Assembly: GCF_000421145.1 (NCBI RefSeq)
Contig: NZ_ATWH01000006.1
Location: forward strand, 1-64,000
Direction of reading: 5' to 3'
DNA: 64,000 nt
DNA from: Glaciibacter superstes DSM 21135
GTDB taxonomy: Bacteria > Actinomycetota > Actinomycetes > Actinomycetales > Microbacteriaceae
Position numbers and translations under genes: made by a program. Positions 27,247 through 34,146 of the stretch are shown here, in pieces (the stretch's first letter is position 1; every line of letters starts with the position of its first letter). The notes below the pieces were generated by a model. The model was not told the origin of the DNA, did no database searches, and saw nothing but the letters and a program-made list of their open reading frames with translations.

Positions 27247-28197
27247 TCAGGCAGCGACGAAGCGGATGCCGTTCTGCAGGCGGCTGCGCAGCTCGAAGAC
27301 TTTCTCGAATGCTCCGCGTTCCATGCCGGGAAGACCCTCGCGCAACAGCCCAACCAGGCGTGCCCTCGGAACTGTCACCACCGTTGGATGGCGCCCCCGC
27401 CCCCTGATCAGGATCGGTTCGCCCAATGCATCGTCGGGGACGACGATGACAAGCGCGGTGAAACGAACGCGCAACGCACGGGTGAACGCCCGTGCGGCGT
27501 GCTGAAGTCCGCGAATCGGGGTCGCGTCATCAAGCGACTCCCCCGTCAGTTCACCGCGACGAAGCTCCACCGCCGCGCCCCAGTCCTCTGACAGGACAGC
27601 GAAAAGACCGGCTGGGCCAAGCACGACATGGTCGAGCTTCTCGCCGCGGTCCCCCGCCGCAACGTCGTGCCAGGCGGTGAATCCGATTCCGAGCCGTGAG
27701 ACCAGCTGGGCAGTCGACTCTTCCGCAACTGCTTTCGCCAGGCTATGGCGGATCTCACGAGGAGCAGAGCGAACGAGTTCCGGTGCATATGGATCGTCGA
27801 CCGTTGCCCCTCGGCCCGCCCATTCGCGCATCAGCGAGAGGTAGCGGAGTCTCGCCTGGCCGCCCGGATGCCCGTGCATCCTGGCCCGTGGGGTAGACCT
27901 CGACGGACGCGAAGAAGCCGACCCCGAGGTTCCCGCCGAGCGGGCGGAACCGAAGTCCTGGTCGTCGTGCGGCTCTGCATTCCGGAAACGCTGTCCGTCG
28001 TACGACGCACGGCCCGTTGGTGTTCCGATCCTTTCCCACGCGACCTGCACGGCGTGGAATCTGGCGGGACTCCCGCCGACATCGGGATGCGTCTGCCTGA
28101 GCAACCGGCGATAGGCACGACGAAGCTCGTCATCCGTAGCAGTTGCGCTGACACCGAGCACCTCATACGGCGTGGCCGCGGCGGGGCTATCGGGCAT
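27247..28197 (-). CDS. J-domain protein with C-terminal NERD-like domain
   Basis: This 316-residue protein begins with a full J domain: PYEVLGVSATATDDELRRAY and then QTHPDVGG with the HPD tripeptide that stimulates DnaK. A Ser/Arg-rich linker (about residues 75-125) leads to a C-terminal alpha/beta domain. There EKLDHVVLGPAGLFAVLSEDWG resembles the NERD nuclease-related core (DHVVVGPxGVFVI), although the following Lys of active NERD domains is not evident. It could target DnaK to a nucleic-acid or membrane site. Start ATG 28197 follows GAGAGACC. Confidence 0.8.
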   Translation of the reverse strand: MPDSPAAATPYEVLGVSATATDDELRRAYRRLLRQTHPDVGGSPARFHAVQVAWERIGTPTGRASYDGQRFRNAEPHDDQDFGSARSAGTSGSASSRPSRSTPRARMHGHPGGQARLRYLSLMREWAGRGATVDDPYAPELVRSAPREIRHSLAKAVAEESTAQLVSRLGIGFTAWHDVAAGDRGEKLDHVVLGPAGLFAVLSEDWGAAVELRRGELTGESLDDATPIRGLQHAARAFTRALRVRFTALVIVVPDDALGEPILIRGRGRHPTVVTVPRARLVGLLREGLPGMERGAFEKVFELRSRLQNGIRFVAA

Positions 28198-28285
28198 CCT
28201 GGGCGGTCTCTCTCAGCGTGGACAACGGGAGTACAGCATCCCAAGATACCGGGCGATTCTGAATGCGCGCCACGGGAACCGCCAA

Positions 28286-28291
28286 TAGGCT
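28286..28291 (+). promoter_or_regulatory. -10 hexamer of a leaderless promoter (hydrolase)
   Basis: TAGGCT lies seven bases before ATG 28299 and supports that start over ATG 28263. Confidence 0.5.
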
Positions 28292-28298
28292 CCAAAAG

Positions 28299-29099
28299 AT
28301 GAACGCGTTCACGCTCCGCCGCTTCGAACAAGGCGACCTCGCCATGGTCGTTCGAACGTATGGCGCTGCCGAATGGAGTAATCGAGACGACGACCAGCCG
28401 CTGTCGTTTGTGCTGGTGCACGGCATCGGGGCGTCATCACGGTATTACGAACCGCTCGCGGGCCGACTCCGGAAGTATGGGATCGTCCACCTGGTGGAAC
28501 TCCCCGGTTTCGGCGCCTCTCCGGAGCCGGAGCATCCGCTCGGCATCGAAGCCTTCGCTCGCCTTGTGATCGGAATGTGCGACGCCTGGAATATTCCTAA
28601 CCGAGTCATCGTCGGCCACTCCATGGGTGCCCAGGTGGCTACCGAATTTGCGGTCAGGGCACCGGAGCAGGTCGTGTCGGTCGTGCTTGTCGGACCAGTC
28701 GTCGATCCCTCTGCACCGACAGCCTTCGGCCAGGCGTTGCGCCTGCTCCGGGATGTGCTCGCTGAGCCGCCGCGGGCGAACTGGATCGTGGCTTCCGACT
28801 ATCTGCGCTGCGGCCCGCGCTGGTACCTCGCCCAGCTGCCGGCGATGCTCGAGTACAGGATCGAGGAACGGCTCCTCAGGGTCCTGCCCGCAACACTGGT
28901 CATTCGTGGCGCGGACGACCCAGTTGCACCGAGCGACTGGGTTCGCCACCTTGCGCAGCTCGCTCCACACGGTCGGGCCCTTGAGGTGCCCGGTTCCTCC
29001 CATGTCGTCCACTTCGACGCCTGCGACCTGGTCGCTGACGCCATCGCCTCCCATGCGGCCGAAGCCCGATCCGACCGCGCACGGGGGCCGGAGTGGTGA
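28299..29099 (+). CDS. alpha/beta-fold hydrolase
   Basis: This 266-residue hydrolase has the oxyanion block LVHGIGASSRYYEPLA and the nucleophile elbow VGHSMGAQ. The acid lies in IRGADDPVAP and the catalytic His in VPGSSHVVHFD. Substrate unknown; overall it resembles esterases or C-C hydrolases. It overlaps the following lipase-like gene by 4 bp (GTGA), so two different alpha/beta hydrolases are translationally coupled. ATG 28299 was preferred over 28263 because TAGGCT lies seven bases upstream. Confidence 0.9.
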   Translation: MNAFTLRRFEQGDLAMVVRTYGAAEWSNRDDDQPLSFVLVHGIGASSRYYEPLAGRLRKYGIVHLVELPGFGASPEPEHPLGIEAFARLVIGMCDAWNIPNRVIVGHSMGAQVATEFAVRAPEQVVSVVLVGPVVDPSAPTAFGQALRLLRDVLAEPPRANWIVASDYLRCGPRWYLAQLPAMLEYRIEERLLRVLPATLVIRGADDPVAPSDWVRHLAQLAPHGRALEVPGSSHVVHFDACDLVADAIASHAAEARSDRARGPEW

Positions 29100-29770
29100 A
29101 TCCGTTCGCCAAGGCCTGGTTCTGGATGCTGGACTACGTCTACGTCGGTACCCGTCAGGTGCGCGCATGGCTGGCTCCAGCCGACCCTGCCCCCTATCGA
29201 TCCGGTACCGCAGGCTTGCCGCCCGTGCTGCTGCTGCCTGGCATCTACGAGACCTGGGAATTCATGAAACCGGTGGCGGAGCGGCTGCACGCCCTGGGGC
29301 ATCCGATCCACGTCGTCACCGACCTCGGGCACAACCGTGCGACCGTACCTGCCGCAGCAGCCATCGTCTCCGACTATCTGATCACTCACGACCTCTTCGG
29401 CGTGATGATCGTGGCACACAGCAAGGGTGGTTTGATCGGCAAGTTCGTCATGATGTCACCGGAGGCTGGCGCACGCATCGCGCGTACGGTGGCGATCGCG
29501 ACCCCGTTCGCAGGGACCTCCCTCGCACGGTTCACGGTCCTTCCCAGCCTTCGGTCATTCCGACCGGCAGATCCCGTCATCCGTCTGCTCGTGGAAGAGG
29601 AGTTCGTGAATGCACGGATCATCTCTCTTTTCGGCTCCTTCGACCCGCATATCCCCGGCGGTTCCGAGCTTCCTGGTGCAACGAACGTCTCGCTGCCGGT
29701 GTCAGGTCACTTCCGGATCATGGCCGACCGGGTGCTGCTGGACGAGGTTGTCGCCGCTGTCGGTGCATGA
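29096..29770 (+). CDS. alpha/beta hydrolase, lipase/PGAP1-like
   Basis: This protein of about 224 residues has PPVLLLPGIYETWEFMKPVA and the nucleophile elbow IVAHSKGGLIGKFVM, wording typical of triacylglycerol lipase or acetyltransferase/hydrolase PGAP1-like proteins. The catalytic Asp may be in GSFDPHIP and the His in LPVSGHFRI. No clear signal peptide is present, although the N-terminus is aromatic and hydrophobic (FWMLDYVYVG). GTG 29096 overlaps the upstream stop; GTG 29093 is directly adjacent. Both coupled hydrolases may work on one substrate class (inference). Confidence 0.86.
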   Translation: MNPFAKAWFWMLDYVYVGTRQVRAWLAPADPAPYRSGTAGLPPVLLLPGIYETWEFMKPVAERLHALGHPIHVVTDLGHNRATVPAAAAIVSDYLITHDLFGVMIVAHSKGGLIGKFVMMSPEAGARIARTVAIATPFAGTSLARFTVLPSLRSFRPADPVIRLLVEEEFVNARIISLFGSFDPHIPGGSELPGATNVSLPVSGHFRIMADRVLLDEVVAAVGA

Positions 29771-29781
29771 CGGCCGGTGCA

Positions 29782-30004
29782 ACCCTCGGTACGTGACGTG
29801 GCCGGTCGCCTGGATATGCCCGTTTGGGAACGGTGCGATCCAGACATCCGTCCAGGCCGGAGGGACAGACAGGGCCTTCAACCGAGCGCGCAGGGAGACG
29901 TCGTCGATCGTGCGGCCGTCGGTACTCCGGTAGCTGAATCCCCGACCGGAGCGCACTCGGGTGATGCCGGGAACAGTTGTGTCGCTTCGCCGAAGCCGTG
30001 GCAT
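29782..30004 (-). pseudogene. truncated DNA topoisomerase IB (N-terminal remnant)
   Basis: From ATG 30004 the minus strand reads MPRLRRSDTTVPGITRVRSG, then GRGFSYRSTDGRTIDDVSLR, LKALSVPPAWTDVWIAPFPN and GHIQATG. This matches the N-terminal domain of poxvirus-like bacterial topoisomerase IB (GF-Y, IPPAW-DVWI-P-PNGHIQATG). Homology stops after about residue 70, where the core should continue with a DARGRKQYRYH-like stretch. The frame then runs to 29702 inside the antisense of the lipase gene. The catalytic domain with the active Tyr is missing nearby, so it is a deletion remnant. Confidence 0.82.
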
Positions 30005-30083
30005 GGCACTCCCCACTCGAAACTGGTTTTAGGCTACCCTCGGCCTTCGCCGCTTCCCTCTCAGACTGTGCGACGATCAGCCT

Positions 30084-30782
30084 GTGACCAATTTAGGACC
30101 GGGCAAATCAGAACCGGGCAAATCAGGACCGGGCAACACCCGACAATGGCCGACTATTCATCGCTCCAGCTACCGTCTCGCGGTGATGCTCGGAATCGGC
30201 GTGCTGACCACCGCCGTCACCGGCTTGCAGGGCGGATGGGCGTTCGCGGTGATTGCAGGTTGGGGCGCCGCATCCGTCACCTATATCGTGTGGGTCTGGC
30301 TCATGATCGGTCGAATGGATGCCGCGACCACGTCGAGCCACGCCACGCGTGAAGATCCCTCCCGCGGTATGACCGACCTGCTGGTGCTGTTGGCGAGTGT
30401 CGGCAGCCTCGGCGCGATCGTGTACCTGGTCGTCACCAGCCAGGGCGCGTCGGGGAGGCACAGCGCCTTCGTCGCGGTACTCGCTGTTGCCAGCGTTGCA
30501 CTCTCGTGGGGTCTGATCCACACGCTTTTCACCCTGCGCTACGCGTCTCAGTTCTATGGCAACGGCGAGGGCGGGATCAGCTTCAACCAGGATGAGCCGC
30601 CTCGCTACACGGACTTCGCCTATCTCGCCTTCACCATCGGAATGACGTTCCAGGTCTCAGATACGAACCTCGAAACGCAATCGATCCGTGCGACGGCGCT
30701 CCGGCACGCACTGCTGTCGTATATCTACGGAGCGGTCATCCTGGCGATGCTGATCAATCTGATCGCGGGGCTTCCGGCCTGA
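30084..30782 (+). CDS. DUF1345 family membrane protein
   Basis: This 232-residue protein has about five membrane helices. The family signature is the C-terminal block ISFNQDEPPRYTDFAYLAFTIGMTFQVSDTN in pieces: FAYLAFTIGMTFQVSDT is characteristic of DUF1345 inner-membrane proteins. The function is unknown. The GTG start at 30084 is followed by three 15-bp repeats encoding GPGKS, EPGKS and GPGNT, which form a short hydrophilic cytoplasmic lead before the first helix. A start further downstream (for instance after the repeats) cannot be excluded. Confidence 0.85.
   Translation: MTNLGPGKSEPGKSGPGNTRQWPTIHRSSYRLAVMLGIGVLTTAVTGLQGGWAFAVIAGWGAASVTYIVWVWLMIGRMDAATTSSHATREDPSRGMTDLLVLLASVGSLGAIVYLVVTSQGASGRHSAFVAVLAVASVALSWGLIHTLFTLRYASQFYGNGEGGISFNQDEPPRYTDFAYLAFTIGMTFQVSDTNLETQSIRATALRHALLSYIYGAVILAMLINLIAGLPA
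30096..30140 (+). repeat. three 15-bp tandem repeats in the DUF1345 gene
   Basis: Units GRACCGGGCAAATCA at 30096 and 30111 and the variant at 30126 encode GPGKS, EPGKS and GPGNT. Confidence 0.85.
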
Positions 30783-30810
30783 GCCGCGATGCCGCGTGCT
30801 AGGGCGAATG

Positions 30811-30975
30811 TCAGTCCCGAAGAATCTGCACAGGGATGGCGACGGCCAGCGAAACACAGACGATGCCTCCGAAGAAGATCGGCAACTGCCACGCGGTGAC
30901 CGCGAAGGCGAGCCCGAAGAGCCAGAACCCGAAAACAAAGATGGCCAACGCGACGATGAAGGCAACGACGGGCAT
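30811..30975 (-). CDS. 54-residue membrane protein, unknown
   Basis: This short frame encodes a 54-residue protein starting MPVVAFIVALAIFVFGFWLF. A second hydrophobic stretch follows (LPIFFGGIVCVSLAVAIPV) and it ends ILRD. Two membrane helices of proper length, a central GLAFAVTAWQ turn and a GAAAGGACC ribosome-binding site nine bases before ATG 30975 support a real gene. It lies alone on the minus strand between the DUF1345 gene (plus) and the DUF6328-like gene (minus). No family is recognised and codon use is like that of its neighbours. Confidence 0.72.
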   Translation of the reverse strand: MPVVAFIVALAIFVFGFWLFGLAFAVTAWQLPIFFGGIVCVSLAVAIPVQILRD

Positions 30976-31035
30976 GTGGTGGTCCTTTCGAAGTGCAGCC
31001 GGCGCTGCCGCCGGTCTATAACCGAGCGTACCCGG

Positions 31036-31542
31036 TCAGTCGGCCGGCGGCGTGACCAGACGCGGCACGATCAGCCAGATGAGTGCGGTGATCAACAAGA
31101 CGGCGAGCCCCGCGGTGATACCCGCGACGCGGCCGACCACCACGTCGAAGATCAGGAGCACCGTGCCCGTGAGGACAACGGCGACCCCGACCAGTGTCGC
31201 TCGCACCAGGATGCTGCCGATACGCACAATCTCTTTCATCGCTCCTCGCCTGAACAGCAGTCGATGGAGGCTGACCGGGCCGAGTCCCAGCGCGGTGGTG
31301 AGCGCGGCCGCGCACACCAGCACGAGGTAGACGGTGACCTGGTAGTCATCGAGTTCAGGGAACCGGGACTGGAATGCAACCGCGAGCAGGAAACCCCCGA
31401 TGATCTGGGTTCCCGTCTGCGTGACACGCAGTTCCTGCAGGATCGCGTTCCAGTTGCGATCCAGACGTTCGTTGTCTGTCTCGTTGCGACCGTCACCCGG
31501 AAGGGGATCCTGTGTCGACGATGTAGAATCTGACGGGCTCAT
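31036..31542 (-). CDS. DUF6328-like membrane protein
   Basis: This 168-residue protein has an acidic N-terminus. The conserved segment LDRNWNAILQELRVTQTGTQ is followed by IIGGFLLAVAFQSRF and four membrane helices. The ELRVTQTGTQIIGGFLL wording is typical of actinobacterial DUF6328 proteins of unknown function. TAGCAT lies seven bases before ATG 31542, which points to a leaderless transcript. It is divergent from the dps gene, with 92 bp between the two starts. Confidence 0.82.
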   Translation of the reverse strand: MSPSDSTSSTQDPLPGDGRNETDNERLDRNWNAILQELRVTQTGTQIIGGFLLAVAFQSRFPELDDYQVTVYLVLVCAAALTTALGLGPVSLHRLLFRRGAMKEIVRIGSILVRATLVGVAVVLTGTVLLIFDVVVGRVAGITAGLAVLLITALIWLIVPRLVTPPAD

Positions 31543-31549
31543 GGTCAAA

Positions 31550-31555
31550 ATGCTA
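31550..31555 (-). promoter_or_regulatory. -10 hexamer of a leaderless promoter (DUF6328-like gene)
   Basis: TAGCAT on the minus strand is seven bases before ATG 31542. Confidence 0.5.
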
Positions 31556-31634
31556 GTGTGAAATGACTAGTAGGAGGGGCGCCCAGCCCGATTTACCGGG
31601 TCTGTTGCGCTCCGCCAGGAGCGGGAGAAAAACC

Positions 31635-32120
31635 ATGCAGGCCTCGGCAAAACTCACGAAGAACATGCAGTCGATCCTGGTCGATTTGATCGATCTTCAC
31701 CTCCAGGGCAAGCAAGCCCACTGGAACATCGTCGGCACCAACTTCCGCGATCTCCACCTTCAACTGGACGAGATCATCGCCGATGTGCGGGAGTTCTCGG
31801 ACGTTGTCGCAGAGCGGATGCGTGCGCTTGACGCAGTACCGGACGGCCGCAGTGAGACGGTCACCAAAACCAGTCACCTGTCGAAGTTTCCCGCGGGTGA
31901 GGTTCTGACCTCTGATGCTGTCGACCTGATCACGGGACGCCTGGACACAACGGTCGACTACATCCGTTCCGTTCACGATGCGGTTGATGAGGAAGACCCG
32001 ACAACTGCTGATATCCTGCATGCCATCCTCGAAAAGCTCGAACAGTACTCCTGGATGGTCAGTGCCGAGAACCGCAAACCCCGCGGAGCGTCCGTGAAGA
32101 AGTCGGCTCGCGCGTCCTGA
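31635..32120 (+). CDS. dps: Dps-family ferritin-like DNA-protection protein
   Basis: This 161-residue protein forms dodecamers that oxidise and store iron and protect DNA in stress. Ferroxidase-site residues are in LHLQGKQAHWNIVGTNFRDL and HLQLDEI. C-terminal blocks HDAVDEEDPTTADIL and EKLEQYSWMVSAE fit the family. The tail is Lys/Arg-rich (VKKSARAS), as in Dps proteins that bind DNA. ATG 31635 follows AGGAGCGGGAG. A longer in-frame start at 31563 is unlikely. The cell would use it in stationary phase or oxidative stress (family knowledge). Confidence 0.95.
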   Translation: MQASAKLTKNMQSILVDLIDLHLQGKQAHWNIVGTNFRDLHLQLDEIIADVREFSDVVAERMRALDAVPDGRSETVTKTSHLSKFPAGEVLTSDAVDLITGRLDTTVDYIRSVHDAVDEEDPTTADILHAILEKLEQYSWMVSAENRKPRGASVKKSARAS

Positions 32121-32201
32121 GCCCGCCGCGTCCAAGGAACTTGGGCTCAGCAACTATTCGAAGAAAAAGAAGAGTGAACTGATCAGCGCCCTGCGCAACC
32201 A

Positions 32202-32228
32202 TTGACAGCAGGCGCCGCGCTGTAGCGT
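32202..32228 (+). promoter_or_regulatory. leaderless promoter of the hydroxyisobutyryl-CoA hydrolase gene
   Basis: A perfect -35 TTGACA (32202-32207) and -10 TAGCGT (32223-32228) are 15 bp apart. The -10 ends six bases before ATG 32235, so the transcript should start at the ATG. Confidence 0.6.
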
Positions 32229-32234
32229 GGTGGG

Positions 32235-33284
32235 ATGCCCGATTCCGACCAGGTTCTCGTCCGTGTGCACGACGGTGTCGGTCATCTGACACTCAATCGG
32301 CCGGAGGCGCTCAACGCGCTCAGCTACGAGATGATCGGCGTTCTGAGCCGCTCCCTCGAAACCTGGATGACGGATTCAGAGGTCTCGGTTGTTGTCATCG
32401 ATGGAGCGGGTAAGCGGGGGCTGTGCGCCGGAGGCGACGTGCGTGTGTTGTACGAGGGCGCACGGACCGGCCGGAATGCCGATTCACGCCGGTTCTTCCG
32501 CGAGGAGTACCGGCTGAACGCGATGATCGCCGAGTATTCCAAGCCGGTGGTGGCGATCATGGACGGCATCACGATGGGTGGTGGAATCGGGATCGCGGGG
32601 CACGCCGCCATTCGTGTGGTGACAGAGCGTTCGCGACTGGCGATGCCCGAGACACGCATCGGGTTCTGCCCGGATGTCGGAGGCACTTGGCTGCTGTCAC
32701 GCTCACCGGGCGAGCTCGGAACCTACCTGGGGCTCGGAGCGGCCACGATGACGGCCGCCGATGCGATCGCTGCGGGCTTCGCCGACTACTTCGTGCCGAG
32801 TGCGCGGCTGCCCGGCCTGGTCCAGGCCTTGGCGGAACGCGCCGACCCTGGGTCGCCTGCCGAGATTGTGCTCCTGTTCGATGAAACGCCTGCCGCTTCC
32901 GAGCTGGAGTCGCGTCGAAGGTGGATCGATGACTGTTTCGCGGCCGACAGTGTTCTGGAGATCATCGCAAAGCTGAAACGACACGGCGAGCCAGAGGCGC
33001 GGGATGCGGCGGAGGAACTGGAGGGGCTGTCACCGACGGCGCTCGCTGTGACGCTTGCGGCGCTCAGAGAAGTCCGCGAGCTGTCCACGCTGCGCGCCGC
33101 GCTCGAACTTGAGTATCGAACCTGCTCCTGGTTGATCGAGCAACCGGACCTGGTCGAAGGGATTCGCGCCCAGGTGATCGACAAGGACCGCAGCCCGCGG
33201 TGGACTCCGCCGACCCTCGCTGAGCTGCCTGCGGATACCGCCGAGCGGGCCCTGCGCCATTCGTTGCCAGATTCGGTGTGGTGA
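32235..33284 (+). CDS. 3-hydroxyisobutyryl-CoA hydrolase (enoyl-CoA hydratase superfamily)
   Basis: This 349-residue crotonase-fold protein is longer than simple enoyl-CoA hydratases and matches HIBYL-CoA hydrolase. Diagnostic blocks are VGHLTLNRPEALNALSYEMI, KRGLCAGGDVRVLYEGA (oxyanion hole), ITMGGGIGIAGHAAIRVVTE and LAMPETRIGFCPDVGGTWLL with the catalytic Glu, then RWIDDCFAADSVLEI. The enzyme releases 3-hydroxyisobutyrate in valine breakdown. No other valine-pathway gene is in the window. The promoter features just upstream indicate a leaderless transcript. Confidence 0.92.
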   Translation: MPDSDQVLVRVHDGVGHLTLNRPEALNALSYEMIGVLSRSLETWMTDSEVSVVVIDGAGKRGLCAGGDVRVLYEGARTGRNADSRRFFREEYRLNAMIAEYSKPVVAIMDGITMGGGIGIAGHAAIRVVTERSRLAMPETRIGFCPDVGGTWLLSRSPGELGTYLGLGAATMTAADAIAAGFADYFVPSARLPGLVQALAERADPGSPAEIVLLFDETPAASELESRRRWIDDCFAADSVLEIIAKLKRHGEPEARDAAEELEGLSPTALAVTLAALREVRELSTLRAALELEYRTCSWLIEQPDLVEGIRAQVIDKDRSPRWTPPTLAELPADTAERALRHSLPDSVW

Positions 33285-33315
33285 ATTCGTGTGCTGAATT
33301 CGGGACCGCTGTAAG

Positions 33316-34032
33316 TCAGGCTTCTGGCGAACGCGAGGCGACAGGTTCGATGAGTTCAGGACCGTTGCCCTTCACAGCCCCGACTTCGTGGAACTGCAGT
33401 GTTTCTGCGGCTTCCGCGGAGGAAGCCACAGCGGCATCGACGAACGCCTGGTCGCCGGGAACGTGTGGATTCAGCCAGCGATCCCACCATTCCTCAGAGA
33501 GGATGACGGGCATCCGGTCGTGGATACCGGCCAGCTCGCCCAGCGAGTCGGTGGTCAGGATGGTGGCGGTGAGCACCCATCGCGCCGGATCGTCCTGCGA
33601 CGACGTGGGGTTGCGCCACCAGGCATAGAGGCCGGCGAGGGCAAGGGGAAGGCCGTCATCAGAGTAGACGAAATGCGGCGTTTTGGTCGGCCCATCCGTC
33701 TTCCACTCGTAGTAGCCCGTCGCTGGAATGATCGCCCGTTTTGACACCACGGAGTTGGCAAAGGCCGGCTTGTCGGCGACAGACTCCGCGCGAGCGTTAA
33801 AGGTCGGGAACTTCGGCACCAGTTCGGTGGAAAACGAGGGGACGAGCGACCAGCGTGCCGATTCGAGACGACGAACCTTCGGGTCGGATTTCAGAGACTC
33901 GAGCACGATGGGAATCTGCTCGGTCGGCGCGATGTTCCACGACGGCTCTGGGAGGTTCTCGCCCTCATGTTCGACGTCGAACATTGCGACGAGGTCTGGA
34001 GAGGTATCGGTGATGATGAATCGGCCACACAT
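33316..34032 (-). CDS. SRAP-domain DNA-protein crosslink protein (YedK/HMCES family)
   Basis: This 238-residue protein begins MCGRFIIT, so Cys2 becomes the N-terminal catalytic residue after Met removal. FNARAES, IIPATGYYEWK (Glu) and AGIHDRMPVIL (His) complete the SRAP site. The family covalently caps abasic sites in single-stranded DNA. It suits the DNA-damage genes in this window although it is not in an operon with them. ATG 34032, not the GTG two codons earlier, is required to place Cys at position 2, and TAGCCT lies six bases upstream. Confidence 0.93.
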   Translation of the reverse strand: MCGRFIITDTSPDLVAMFDVEHEGENLPEPSWNIAPTEQIPIVLESLKSDPKVRRLESARWSLVPSFSTELVPKFPTFNARAESVADKPAFANSVVSKRAIIPATGYYEWKTDGPTKTPHFVYSDDGLPLALAGLYAWWRNPTSSQDDPARWVLTATILTTDSLGELAGIHDRMPVILSEEWWDRWLNPHVPGDQAFVDAAVASSAEAAETLQFHEVGAVKGNGPELIEPVASRSPEA

Positions 34033-34038
34033 AGCCAC

Positions 34039-34044
34039 AGGCTA
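34039..34044 (-). promoter_or_regulatory. -10 hexamer of a leaderless promoter (SRAP gene)
   Basis: TAGCCT on the minus strand is six bases before ATG 34032. Confidence 0.5.
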
Positions 34045-34099
34045 CCGTGGGCCGCCGACAGCGAGTGCGGACCTGTGGCCATCCACAGTGCCCATTGGC

Positions 34100-34105
34100 T
34101 AGTCT
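34100..34105 (+). promoter_or_regulatory. candidate -10 hexamer upstream of the AfsR-like gene
   Basis: TAGTCT lies 41 bases before the TTG start at 34147. The nearer ATG at 34110 is out of frame with the regulator. Confidence 0.35.
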
Positions 34106-34146
34106 GAACATGCGTCAGTCTCCTTCACCTCGAAAGATGGGCATTC

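Noticed and set aside
33283-33301. GAATTC-N7-GAATTC inverted repeat just after the hydroxyisobutyryl-CoA hydrolase stop as a terminator
   Set aside because: Arms are only 6 bp and AT-rich, and no T-run follows. Too weak to call.
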